From the NCBI GenBank assembly GCA_963752935.1, contig CAVWAL010000023.1, positions 496,001 to 560,000 on the forward strand: a stretch of 64,000 bases of DNA. The letters run 5' to 3'. Under the pieces are notes generated by a model that saw only the letters and a program-made list of their open reading frames with translations, was not told the DNA's origin and did no database searches. The translations under genes were made by a program, and so were the position numbers. Each line of letters begins with the position of its first letter. Within the stretch, counting starts at the first letter, position 1. Of this stretch, positions 54,311 through 64,000 are shown one piece after another. The stretch is from RI-153 sp963752935. Lineage in GTDB: Bacteria > Chloroflexota > Anaerolineae > Caldilineales > Caldilineaceae.

Positions 54311-56545
54311 TCAGTCGGCGGCAACAGGCAATTCGGTCACGGCGTCGACGGCGGTATTCTCTAGCACGGCGACGAAGACACGCGTATCGTAGAAACGGGC
54401 GCTGGCGCCCATGTCCGTTTCATCTTGCGGTGTGATCTGGTTGATGTTGCGCCCGTCTGGGCTGAACTTTGACCACCAGATGCCGGGCGCCAATACGGTG
54501 CCGGGAATGATGCTCTCGGTTACTTCGGCGGTGAGATGGACTTCGCCCAGTTCGTTCCACACGCGCACGCTGATGCCGCTGACAATGGCGCGCGCGGCCG
54601 CGTCTTCGGGGTGGATCTGCACAATCGGCATTTCTTCGCGACGACGGAAACGGTCCACGTTGGCGAAGGACGAGTTGAGGAAAGAGTGGGCCGGCGGAGA
54701 GATGCAAAACAGCGACCCCTGGCCCGCCGCGGATTCAGTGGCTTCGGCGGGGGCGATGTCTGATCCCTCCGCTTTGGGCGCACTGTACACCGGCACAGGT
54801 TCGTAGCCATCATCGGCCATGCGCCGGCTGTAGAATTCGCACTTGCCGCTGGGCGTGGGGAAGTTCCCCTGCGCAAAGGGAAGGTAGGGATCCGGCAGGT
54901 TGAGGCGGGCGAACCCGTTGTCGAGCAGACGCTGCCATGTGACGGTGGCAAAGACCGGATGGGTCTGCGCTTCGATAAACTCGTGCAGGATCGTCTCATC
55001 GTCTTGGCGGAAACAGGGGTCAGTGTAGCCCATAGCGGCGGCCAGGCGGCGGAAGATCTCACTGTTGGGCAGGCTCTCACCCACCGCTGCAATCGCCGGC
55101 CGGTTGAGGCTGACAAATTGATGGCCATAGGCGCGCAGAAGATCCCAGTGTTCGAGCTGTGTGGTGGCGGGCAGCACATAATCGGCGTAATCGGCGCTGT
55201 CGGTCTGGAAGTGTTCGAGAACGACGGTGAAGAGATCCTGGCGTCGCAGCCCGGCCAGGACGGCTGCTTGATCGGGCGCCACGGCGGCAGGGTTGCAGTT
55301 GTAGACGATCAGCGCTTTGACAGGCGCAACCGCGTCAGCCGCGCCAGGCTTGCGATCCACGGGGCGGGGCGCATAGTAGGCTTGCGCGATCCGCGCCGGA
55401 TCGAGGCTGAGGGCGTCGCCCAGACGGTTCATGTTGATGGTGCGCGGCGTGCGCCCAAGCAGGAAATCAGGACGCTGGAGCCGGCTGTAATCGAAGTGGC
55501 GGAAGCTGCCGCTGGAGCTCAACTGGATTCCACCGCCCTGCACTCGCCATGATCCAATCAGGGCGGGCAGACAGGTGATGGCGCGCACCGCCATGCCTCC
55601 GCCGTAGTGACGCTGTAGCCCATAATTGATGCGGATGGCGGCCGGTGAAGTGGTGGCATACTCGCGCGCCAGTTGGCCAATGCGGTCGGCGGGGATGCCG
55701 GTGACGGCGGCAGCGCGCTCGGGCGTCCATGCGGCGACAGCGGCAGTCAACTCTGCGTAGCCCTGCGTGTACCGTTCCACATAATCGGCATCGACGAGAT
55801 CCTCGGCAATGATGACGTGCATCATGGCCAGCGCCAGTGCGCCATCGGTGCCCGGGCGGATAGCGATCCACTCGTCGGCGGCTTTGGCGGTGCGGGTGCG
55901 CGCCGGATCGATGACGATGACGCGTGCGCCCTGTTTGCGCGCCTCCTGCACGAAGGGCCACAGGTGCAAATTGCTGGTGAGCGTGTTCGTCCCCCACAGC
56001 AGGATCAGGCGGGCGTGGGCGAAGTCCTCGGTGGCAACGCCTTCGGTGGCGCCGATGGTATAGCGGTATCCTTCAAAGCCGGCCTCGGAACAGATGGTGC
56101 GGGCGAGGCGACTGGCCCCCAATGTGTTGAAGAAGCGCGACGCCATCCCTTCACCCTGCAACATACCCATCGTCCCCGCGTAGGAGTAGGGCAGCACAGC
56201 TTCCGCTCCATACTCGGCGCTGATCTGGGCGATCCTGGCTGCGATGTCAGCAATGGCTTCCTCCCAACTGACAGGCTCGAACTGCCCACTGCCTTTGGGG
56301 CCGCTGCGCCGAAGTGGCGTGGTCAGGCGATCGACATGGTAGGTGCGTTCAAGATAGCGATCTACTTTGCCGCAGAGTTTGCCCTGGGTAATGCGATGGT
56401 CGGCGTTGCCCCAGATGTCAACCGCGCGTCCGCTGGATTTGTCCACGGCGACTTGCCAGCTACAGGTGTCAGGGCAATCGTGCGGGCAGGCGCCGCGGAT
56501 AACTTCGATTCCCGGGTTATTTTCATACAGCGTTAGTTTAGACAT
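54311..56545 (-). CDS. Molybdopterin oxidoreductase (cytoplasmic, DMSO-reductase superfamily)
   Basis: The 744-residue enzyme has an N-terminal 4Fe-4S motif (CPHDCPDTCSW ... GKLCGK), the Mo-bis-pterin domains (LLWGTNTLTSNLHLWPF, VIDPARTRTAKAADEW, YGLQRHYGGGMAVRAI) and the C-terminal domain (IHPEDAAARAI ... SVRVWNELGEV). SEAG after a Cys (TICSEAG) is at a position that can carry the Mo ligand in related proteins. There is no Tat signal and no Fe-S partner gene, so unlike the enzyme at 43203 it is probably cytoplasmic and soluble. Substrate is unknown. It heads a cluster ending in a MOSC gene. Confidence 0.88.
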   Translation of the reverse strand: MSKLTLYENNPGIEVIRGACPHDCPDTCSWQVAVDKSSGRAVDIWGNADHRITQGKLCGKVDRYLERTYHVDRLTTPLRRSGPKGSGQFEPVSWEEAIADIAARIAQISAEYGAEAVLPYSYAGTMGMLQGEGMASRFFNTLGASRLARTICSEAGFEGYRYTIGATEGVATEDFAHARLILLWGTNTLTSNLHLWPFVQEARKQGARVIVIDPARTRTAKAADEWIAIRPGTDGALALAMMHVIIAEDLVDADYVERYTQGYAELTAAVAAWTPERAAAVTGIPADRIGQLAREYATTSPAAIRINYGLQRHYGGGMAVRAITCLPALIGSWRVQGGGIQLSSSGSFRHFDYSRLQRPDFLLGRTPRTINMNRLGDALSLDPARIAQAYYAPRPVDRKPGAADAVAPVKALIVYNCNPAAVAPDQAAVLAGLRRQDLFTVVLEHFQTDSADYADYVLPATTQLEHWDLLRAYGHQFVSLNRPAIAAVGESLPNSEIFRRLAAAMGYTDPCFRQDDETILHEFIEAQTHPVFATVTWQRLLDNGFARLNLPDPYLPFAQGNFPTPSGKCEFYSRRMADDGYEPVPVYSAPKAEGSDIAPAEATESAAGQGSLFCISPPAHSFLNSSFANVDRFRRREEMPIVQIHPEDAAARAIVSGISVRVWNELGEVHLTAEVTESIIPGTVLAPGIWWSKFSPDGRNINQITPQDETDMGASARFYDTRVFVAVLENTAVDAVTELPVAAD

Positions 56546-57019
56546 AAGCTCTCCTTGCCTGGGCGCGGCGATCCGCTAAAGTGTTACCAGTTTACAGCAT
56601 GGGCTATGGGGCAGCAAACCTTCTAAACCGCCTGCTTTTCTTGTGCATTGTGCACAAGGGGTTCTTTATGCATTTTGTTGAGGTTGACTATCACTGTTGA
56701 TCCTGGGACTGTTTATACTATCCTGGACACCGTCTGTAACTCTGGACGAATCGTGGACAGACGGCGTCGATGTTCCTACCTTTTGAATGTTCGGTTTTCT
56801 ACTTTCACTAGAAGCAGGCTTTCCGGCAACGCAATTATCACTGGTCAATCGAGCGTGGCAGAGGACTACAAGGGTCCGCAGTCGCACTATTGGCAAGAAG
56901 ATGCGGTAGCCGGTTTTTTGTTGGTTGATGTGGCAGGTGACTGTTCGTTGGTGGCTGGGTCCCCTGTTTTATTATTTTGTCTTTCTGTTCATACCCCATT
57001 CAGTGAAGGAGTTCTGTGC
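56546..57019. promoter_or_regulatory. Upstream region of glnA
   Basis: These 474 bases contain no convincing gene, although one frame is open from 56648 and merges with glnA. A perfect palindrome lies at 56640-56658: CTTGTGCA, TTG, TGCACAAG, a probable operator. TTGACT near 56684 and TATACT-like bases near 56708 are promoter-like, but their spacing is poor. A long leader before glnA could carry control elements; none was recognised. Confidence 0.45.
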
Positions 57020-58435
57020 ATGGCTCTCAATTGTCAGAGTGCATCGGATGTCACCCATGTTGTCAAGGAGATGGACATCCAGTTTGTCGACCTGAAGTTT
57101 ACCGATCTGTACGGTCAGTGGCAGCATTTTTCAGTTCCGGTCGATTGCTATGATGAAGGCGATCTGTTTGAAACTGGACTCGGATTCGATGGCTCGTCGA
57201 TCCGTGGTTTCAAATCGATCGAAAGCAGCGACATGCTCCTGGTCTGCGATCCGGCGACGGCATTTATCGATCCGGTGTGCGTCCATCCCACACTCAGCCT
57301 GGTCGCTAATGTCTTCGAACCGGGGACAATGGAACGGTTTAGTCGGGATCCGCGTAACGTTCTCCTGGCGGCCGAGGCCTATATGAAGGCCAGCGGCGTT
57401 GCCGATACGATGTTCTGCGGCCCCGAAGCAGAGTTCTTCATCTTTGATCAGGTGCGCTACGAAACCAGCCGCTATTCCAGCCAGTACGAAGTGGATAGCA
57501 GTGAAGCCGCCTGGAACACCGGCGACTGGGGCCCAGGCCATAAGATGGGCCACAAGCAGGGGTACTTCCCGGTTTCGCCCTTTGACTCTTTCCAGGATAT
57601 GCGTTCTGAAATGGTCAACGATATGGTCGCCGCCGGTCTGAGGGTGGAACGCCATCATCACGAAGTCGCCACCGCCGGTCAGACGGAGATTGACCTGCGT
57701 TTTGCGCCGATGGTGCAAATGGCCGACTGGATGCAGATCTACAAGTACATTGTTAAGAACGTTGCCGCCAAGTATGGCAAGACGGCCACCTTCATGCCCA
57801 AGCCACTCTTCGAAGACAACGGGTCGGGGATGCATGTTCATCAGAGTTTGTGGAAGGAAGGCAAGCCGCTCTTCGCCGGTGATGAGTATGCCGGGCTAAG
57901 CCAGATGGCGATCTGGTACATCGGTGGTATTCTCAAGCACATTAACTCGTTGCTGGCCATCTGTGCGCCCACCACCAATTCTTACCGGCGTCTCGTGCCC
58001 GGTTACGAAGCGCCCGTCGTCATCGCCTACTCTGCCCGCAACCGCTCGGCGGCCTGCCGTATCCCGGTTTCTTCACAGTCGCCCAAGGCCAAGCGCGTCG
58101 AGTTCCGCTGCCCAGATCCGGCCGCCAATCCTTATCTGGCCTTCTCTGCCATGTTGATGGCCGGTCTTGACGGGATCAAGAATCAGATTAACCCGGGTCT
58201 GCCCTCAGAGATGGACCTCTTCGAAGGCGAAACGCTCAAGCACGTCAAGACGGTCCACGGATCGTTAAGCGAGGTGTTGGATGCGTTGGAAGCCGATCAC
58301 GACTATTTGACTGAGGGTGGTGTCTTCTCGACTGAATTGATCGAGACGTACATTGCCAACAAACGGATTGCCGACGTAGACGCTGTGCGCCTGCGCCCGC
58401 ATCCGCACGAGTTCGTCATGTACTATGGCGTCTAA
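57020..58435 (+). CDS. glnA: Glutamine synthetase, type I
   Basis: The 471-residue protein is a GSI enzyme that makes glutamine from glutamate, ammonia and ATP. It has FDGSSIRGFKSIESSDM, GPEAEFFIFD, AGQTEIDLRF, the ATP-site NGSGMHVHQSLW, PGYEAPVVIAYSARNRSAACRIP and CPDPAANPYLAF. At the position of the adenylylated Tyr in enteric GlnA (NLYDLPP) it reads DLFEGET, so adenylylation is unlikely. ATG at 57020 has AAGGAG upstream; the open frame extending to 56648 shows no conserved residues. It is followed by a terminator and then a second GS gene. Confidence 0.93.
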   Translation: MALNCQSASDVTHVVKEMDIQFVDLKFTDLYGQWQHFSVPVDCYDEGDLFETGLGFDGSSIRGFKSIESSDMLLVCDPATAFIDPVCVHPTLSLVANVFEPGTMERFSRDPRNVLLAAEAYMKASGVADTMFCGPEAEFFIFDQVRYETSRYSSQYEVDSSEAAWNTGDWGPGHKMGHKQGYFPVSPFDSFQDMRSEMVNDMVAAGLRVERHHHEVATAGQTEIDLRFAPMVQMADWMQIYKYIVKNVAAKYGKTATFMPKPLFEDNGSGMHVHQSLWKEGKPLFAGDEYAGLSQMAIWYIGGILKHINSLLAICAPTTNSYRRLVPGYEAPVVIAYSARNRSAACRIPVSSQSPKAKRVEFRCPDPAANPYLAFSAMLMAGLDGIKNQINPGLPSEMDLFEGETLKHVKTVHGSLSEVLDALEADHDYLTEGGVFSTELIETYIANKRIADVDAVRLRPHPHEFVMYYGV

Positions 58436-58552
58436 TGCTTACCCTGAAAATGCTTGACCTGCGAATCGTACCGTCGAGCCTCGTTGCAGATATCCTAAGC
58501 GGATCTGTAACCGGTTTTCAAGATAGACAAGCTGAGATGTTATAAGCATGTC

Positions 58553-58600
58553 AAGGGCAGCAGCGTTCCTGTAGGATCGGCTGCTGCCCTTCATTTTTTG
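58553..58600 (+). terminator. Terminator after glnA
   Basis: AAGGGCAGCAGC (58553-58564) pairs perfectly with GCTGCTGCCCTT (58580-58591) around a 15-base loop, followed by CATTTTTTG. A classic intrinsic terminator about 115 bases past the stop. Confidence 0.93.
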
Positions 58601-58936
58601 ATGGTTTTGCAGTGATTTTTGCATAACCTGTAGGATCTACTCTGCCTCGGTCAGCCCCAGCCGTTGTGCATGGGTGTGTCCCATAGTATTAGGTGGTCCA
58701 TGTCTTCCGGGAAGCCGCGACGGATGGACACGGAGGTCCATCCCTACGTGTAGGGACCGGCCTCCGTGCCGGTCCGTTCTGGGTAGCTGCCCTGAAGTTC
58801 AGAACCGAAATACTTGGGACGCACCCGCTGCATGATTGGGGTTGGTCGAGCAGTCTAAAGAATGTTACAATCTTGCTGGTTATTCCCTCTCACATCGACC
58901 GTCTGTGCCGACTCAAGAAGGAGACAGAAAGCCTTC
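58601..58936. repeat. Intergenic region with an imperfect GC-rich palindrome
   Basis: The 336 bases between the terminator and the second GS gene hold no gene. At about 58726-58771, GGACACGGAGGTCC ... CCCTAC-GT-GTAGGG ... CGGCCTCCGTGCC forms an imperfect cruciform, in style like the palindromic repeats elsewhere in the window but with different sequence. AAGGAG at about 58918 serves the next gene. Confidence 0.5.
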
Positions 58937-60298
58937 ATGTTGTACGATAATGCGACCCACAACGATAGGCTTGATCAATTGGCCATTGTCGATGACCTGA
59001 TCAAGCGGAACAACATCCGCTTTGTGCGCTTACAATTCAGTGACATTGTCGGTGTGGTCAAGCAGGTCACCATTCCGATTGAACACTGGGATCAGACGGT
59101 TGAGCAAGGCGTCTGGTTCGACGGTAGTTCGGTGGAAGGATTTGCGCGTGTTGCCGAAAGCGACATGTATCTAGTGCCGGATCTGGAAACTTTCGCGCCC
59201 ATCCCCTGGGAAATGGAACTGTCGACGGCGCGCGTGATCTGCGATGTCTACACGCCCGACGGTGTCCCTTTTGCCGGGGATCCACGTCATGTATTGCGTC
59301 GTCAGTTGGAGCGGGCGCGTCGCCTGGGGTTCGATTTTATGGTCGGCCCTGAACTCGAATTTTTCCTCTTCCGCATTCACAAAGATGGCAGCCTCTACCC
59401 TCTTGAAGCACACGATGAAGGTGGATACTTCGACGTAAGCACCGATCTGGCCCACAGTGTACGTCGCCAGATGATCGATTCGCTTAGTGCAATGGGGATC
59501 AAAGTCGAGGCCGCCCATCACGAAGTTGCCAGCGGACAGAGCGAGATCGACTTCCAATATGGCCCGGCTTTGATCACGGCAGATAATGCCATGACCTTCC
59601 GCACCACGCTCAAAGCGATTGCGCAGAAGAACGGTCTCCACTGCACCTTCATGCCCAAACCCATCGCCGGCGTGAACGGATCGGGCATGCACGTTCACCA
59701 AAGTTTGTGGCACCAGGGCAGCGGCGAAACCGCCATGCACACCGCCGAAAACGAATACGGGTTGAGCAAAACCGCACAGTGGTTCATCGCCGGTCAATTG
59801 GCCCACGCCAAGGCCATGACACCGATTATGGCGCCATTGGTCAACAGCTATAAGCGACTGGTGCCCGGCTACGAAGCGCCCGTCTACATTTCATGGGGAC
59901 GGACCAACCGCAGTGCGTTGATCCGCATTCCGCGCACGTCGCACAATCGCCCACAGAGCACGCGCTGTGAGCTGCGCTGTCCTGATCCAAGCGCCAATCC
60001 ATACCTGGCCTTTGCCGTGATGTTGGCGGCCGGCCTCGATGGCATCGAGCGCAAGTTAGAACCGCCTTTGCCGGCGGAAGAAGATCTCTACCAGGTGGAT
60101 ACGACCCGCGCCGGCTTCGATACGCTGCCCGGTAGTTTGGGTGATGCGCTTGATGCGCTCAAACAGGACAAAGTGATTCAGGATGCGCTTGGCCAGCACG
60201 TCTTCGAGCGTTTCATCGAAGCCAAGACATTGGAGTGGGATTCGTATCGAATCTACGTCACCCAATGGGAATTGGATCGGTACCTTAAGATCTTCTAA
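58937..60298 (+). CDS. Glutamine synthetase family protein (second GS)
   Basis: The 453-residue protein has the GSI landmarks VWFDGSSVEGFARVAESDM, GPELEFFLFR, SGQSEIDFQY, NGSGMHVHQSLW, PGYEAPVYISWGRTNRSALIRIP and CPDPSANPYLAF. It is clearly diverged from the upstream GlnA and resembles shorter GSI-alpha-type proteins. It may be a second glutamine synthetase or a gamma-glutamyl ligase acting on another amine; sequence alone does not decide. ATG at 58937 begins the family sequence; AAGGAG is 13 bases upstream, slightly far. Its own terminator follows. Confidence 0.9.
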   Translation: MLYDNATHNDRLDQLAIVDDLIKRNNIRFVRLQFSDIVGVVKQVTIPIEHWDQTVEQGVWFDGSSVEGFARVAESDMYLVPDLETFAPIPWEMELSTARVICDVYTPDGVPFAGDPRHVLRRQLERARRLGFDFMVGPELEFFLFRIHKDGSLYPLEAHDEGGYFDVSTDLAHSVRRQMIDSLSAMGIKVEAAHHEVASGQSEIDFQYGPALITADNAMTFRTTLKAIAQKNGLHCTFMPKPIAGVNGSGMHVHQSLWHQGSGETAMHTAENEYGLSKTAQWFIAGQLAHAKAMTPIMAPLVNSYKRLVPGYEAPVYISWGRTNRSALIRIPRTSHNRPQSTRCELRCPDPSANPYLAFAVMLAAGLDGIERKLEPPLPAEEDLYQVDTTRAGFDTLPGSLGDALDALKQDKVIQDALGQHVFERFIEAKTLEWDSYRIYVTQWELDRYLKIF

Positions 60299-60375
60299 GG
60301 GCGCTTTGCTCTCTCTGCCTATCCATACCCCCTATCTGCAAACGATGTAGCGATTCACACTTCTTTTGGACAAAG

Positions 60376-60405
60376 CGCCAGGTCTCTCATAGACCTGGCG
60401 TTTCC
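60376..60405 (+). terminator. Terminator after the second GS gene
   Basis: CGCCAGGTCT pairs with AGACCTGGCG around CTCAT, followed by TTTCC. It lies about 80 bases past the stop and just before the cyclase-family gene, whose ribosome-binding site starts at about 60414. Confidence 0.75.
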
Positions 60406-60427
60406 ATTCACACAGGAGGATTGAACA

Positions 60428-61069
60428 ATGGCTCAACGAATCGTCGATCTGAGTTTGACGCTTTATCCCGGTATGCGCGGCGTGGATTCCGATCCTGTTT
60501 CGCGCATCGAGGCGGAAGGATATAACACGACAACGCTGCACCTATACAGCCATGCCGGCACACACATGGACGCACCGCTCCACTTTGTGCCCGACGGCGG
60601 CACCATCGATCATGTACTGCTAGAAAAGTGCATCGGGCCGGCGCTCGTCGTCGACGTGACGCATATTGGCCCGAATGGCTTGATCGAGATCGCCGATCTG
60701 GGGGCAAATGCAGAGCGCATCGGCCCAGGATCCCGCCTGTTGCTGCGCACGGATTGGTCACTCCACGCCCAGATGGATGACTATCGCACGCATATGCCGC
60801 GCATTTCCGCCGAGTTGGCGCATTGGTTGGTCGATCGCCAACTTGCGCTGTTGGGCGTGGAACAACCGTCTGTCGCCTCGTTGCGCCCTGAAAATCGCGC
60901 CGAACTGACCGAAGTCCATCAGATTCTGTTGCGGGCGCAGACCGTGATCGTTGAAGGGCTGACCAATCTCAACACGCTTACCCAAGACGTTGTCCACTTC
61001 ATCGCGCTGCCGCTAAAGGTGCGCGACTGCGATGGCTCGCCTGTGCGTGCCGTCGCGATTGAGTCTTGA
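60428..61069 (+). CDS. Cyclase-family hydrolase (kynurenine formamidase-like)
   Basis: The 213-residue protein belongs to the metal-dependent cyclase family (Pfam Cyclase): IVDLSLTLYPGMRG at the start and HAGTHMDAPLHF, the HxGTHxDxPxH metal site. The later DWSLHAQ ... PRISAELAHWL and GVEQPSVAS segments also fit. Members hydrolyse N-formylkynurenine or cyclic amides; the substrate here is unknown and no tryptophan-breakdown genes are near. AGGAGG lies nine bases before the ATG. Probably transcribed alone. Confidence 0.9.
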   Translation: MAQRIVDLSLTLYPGMRGVDSDPVSRIEAEGYNTTTLHLYSHAGTHMDAPLHFVPDGGTIDHVLLEKCIGPALVVDVTHIGPNGLIEIADLGANAERIGPGSRLLLRTDWSLHAQMDDYRTHMPRISAELAHWLVDRQLALLGVEQPSVASLRPENRAELTEVHQILLRAQTVIVEGLTNLNTLTQDVVHFIALPLKVRDCDGSPVRAVAIES

Positions 61070-61103
61070 TAGGGTGCACCCCAGGCGCCATCCTCAGCAA
61101 TCT

Positions 61104-62003
61104 CTATTGACGATTCAAGCGCGGCAACACCTCTTCTACAAACATCTGCGTTCCCTCTGTGCGCGGGGAATCGGCGAAACCGACCATCAGGCGTGTGGCG
61201 CCCTGCTCGAAGCCGGCGAGCAGGCGCTCGCCGATCTGTTCGGGGGTGCCGGCAAACCCATTGGCCCCCACCGGGCGCACGCCTTCGCGCTGCTGTAAAC
61301 GACGCACTTCCTCTTCTGTTTCTCCTAACAGCAAATGGACGGCCAATGCCTGTTGGATGGTGTCGTAGTCGCGGCCCACGGCGCGACAATGATCCTTGAG
61401 CACCTCTTGTTTGTGGGCGTAGGCAGCCCGATCCTGGTAGATGTAGTTCCACCAGTCTGCGTGCTCGGCCACGACACGCAACGTGAACTTTTCGCCGGCG
61501 CCGCCCACCATCACCGGCGGCAGCGGGTGCGGCTGTGGTTCGCAGTAAGCATCGTGAATCTGGTAGTACTCGCCGTCAAAATTAGCGGGGGCTTCCGTCC
61601 ACATCGCCCGGATCAACTGGATCGACTCGGCCAATTGGGCGATGCGCACCGCCGGCTTGGGGAAGGGCCAGTTGTAGCTGATGTACTCTCCTTCATTCCA
61701 CCCCGCACCGATCCCCAACACAAAACGCCCACCCGATAGAATCTGCGCCGTCGCGCCCATTTTCGCCAGGTGGGCCGGATTGCGGAAACTGTTGCAGAGC
61801 ACCTGATGCCCGCAGACTTTGTCCGGATAGCGCGCCAATGCCATTGCCAACAGCGTCCATCCTTCCGCCACGTTCGCATTGTCATACTGCACATGATCGG
61901 GCAGCCAGATCGAATCAAAGGGGGCAGCTACCTGATCGAGATAAGGGAAGGTATGGCCGACCAGGCCAGACCAGATGCTGATACCGACAGATACGGCGGA
62001 CAT
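61104..62003 (-). CDS. LLM-class flavin/F420-dependent oxidoreductase
   Basis: The 299-residue luciferase-like barrel protein has FDSIWLPDHVQYDN near the start, GRFVLGIGAGWNEGEY, PPVMVGGAGEKFTLRVVAEHADWWN and FAGTPEQIGERL. Such proteins use F420 or FMN; Chloroflexota often have F420-type members, but cofactor and substrate are not readable. ATG at 62003 has a perfect AGGAGG; the frame upstream to 62267 is not family-like. It converges with the cyclase-family gene, 34 bases apart. Confidence 0.9.
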   Translation of the reverse strand: MSAVSVGISIWSGLVGHTFPYLDQVAAPFDSIWLPDHVQYDNANVAEGWTLLAMALARYPDKVCGHQVLCNSFRNPAHLAKMGATAQILSGGRFVLGIGAGWNEGEYISYNWPFPKPAVRIAQLAESIQLIRAMWTEAPANFDGEYYQIHDAYCEPQPHPLPPVMVGGAGEKFTLRVVAEHADWWNYIYQDRAAYAHKQEVLKDHCRAVGRDYDTIQQALAVHLLLGETEEEVRRLQQREGVRPVGANGFAGTPEQIGERLLAGFEQGATRLMVGFADSPRTEGTQMFVEEVLPRLNRQ

Positions 62004-62258
62004 AAATACCTCCTGTGAAGGGTAGGATAGTAGGGTCAGGCAGAACGGAAGGATGTAAATCAAATGGACAAAGGATCTATTCAACGGTACAATGGGTGCG
62101 CCAGAACTGCAACTGCGATCTTGGCGAGGCCACGTGCCGTGGATGCTGAGAGATGACAAATACTCTGTACTCGGACGCTGGGGGCTGAGGAGCTGCCCAG
62201 CGTTTTCGTAAATTGGACGGTACTCATGCGTATCTAGGCAGATAGAAGGAGAGCGTGT
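62004..62258. promoter_or_regulatory. Divergent control region of the LLM oxidoreductase and RNase J genes
   Basis: The 255 bases contain no gene. GAAGGAGAG before the RNase J ATG is a strong ribosome-binding site. CTGGGGGCTGAGGAGCTGCCCAG near 62180-62205 can form a small hairpin in the RNase J leader. No clear consensus promoter was found. Confidence 0.4.
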
Positions 62259-63995
<1,737 letters not shown>

Positions 63996-64000
63996 AGTGC

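Noticed and set aside
56648..57019. N-terminal extension of glnA of about 124 residues
   Set aside because: Type I glutamine synthetases start at the ATG at 57020, which has its own AAGGAG. The extension has no conserved features.

Overview
The window is a moderately GC-rich, gene-dense bacterial chromosome segment and is probably from a monoderm-type member of Chloroflexota (Anaerolineae/Caldilineae-like). The indications are a Flp/Tad pilus locus with no secretin gene, lipoproteins with Ala/Pro/Thr-Glu linkers, LysM and CHAT proteins, a large tubulin-like protein with a vWA partner, two type I glutamine synthetases and an RNase J. No rRNA, tRNA, prophage, transposase or CRISPR array was found.

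Layout. 1-7.7 kb: partial FemAB-like transferase, glutamate formimidoyltransferase, PrmA, a polytopic membrane protein divergent from a CHAT protease-like protein, and a glycosidase-like/O-antigen-ligase fusion. 7.9-10.5 kb: ClpC. 10.6-20.3 kb: Tad pilus locus (TadE, Flp, CpaB, CpaE/TadZ, TadB, TadC, a TPR/beta-propeller protein, CpaF, DUF192). 20.3-29.0 kb: a three-gene minus-strand unit, transcribed vWA membrane protein -> tubulin/FtsZ-like protein -> a second protein that looks like a degenerate, membrane-anchored tubulin paralogue. 29.3-35 kb: sugar-acid catabolism genes (acetyltransferase, enolase-superfamily dehydratase, SMP-30 lactonase, Gfo/Idh/MocA dehydrogenase, PfkB kinase), split by a repeat-flanked GxxExxY gene. 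35-42 kb: a consensus promoter, a roughly 450-nt structured leader and a five-gene peptide/opine-family ABC transporter. 42.8-48 kb: a pseudo-receiver, a Tat-exported molybdopterin oxidoreductase, its Fe-S subunit and a lipoprotein of four rhodanese domains. 48.3-56.5 kb, all minus strand: a LysM-glycosidase, then a tight cluster of a second molybdopterin oxidoreductase, kelch lipoprotein, P1-type peptidase, alkyltransferase-like protein, a DsbA-family protein with an in-frame TGA at the first CXXC cysteine (probable selenocysteine) and a MOSC protein. 57-64 kb: two glutamine synthetases, a cyclase-family hydrolase, an LLM flavin oxidoreductase and RNase J.

The most interesting candidates are the tubulin/pseudo-tubulin/vWA unit, the tetra-rhodanese lipoprotein beside a polysulfide-reductase-like enzyme, the likely selenocysteine DsbA protein with a SECIS-like hairpin, the structured leader before the transporter, and the glycosidase/O-antigen-ligase fusion with a lost nucleophile.

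Caution: at least six otherwise convincing genes (clpC, cpaB, tadB, tadC, the TPR/propeller gene, the alkyltransferase-like gene) carry single-base indels in or beside short homopolymers. This pattern fits sequencing or consensus error better than gene decay. These genes are annotated as whole loci with the break noted.
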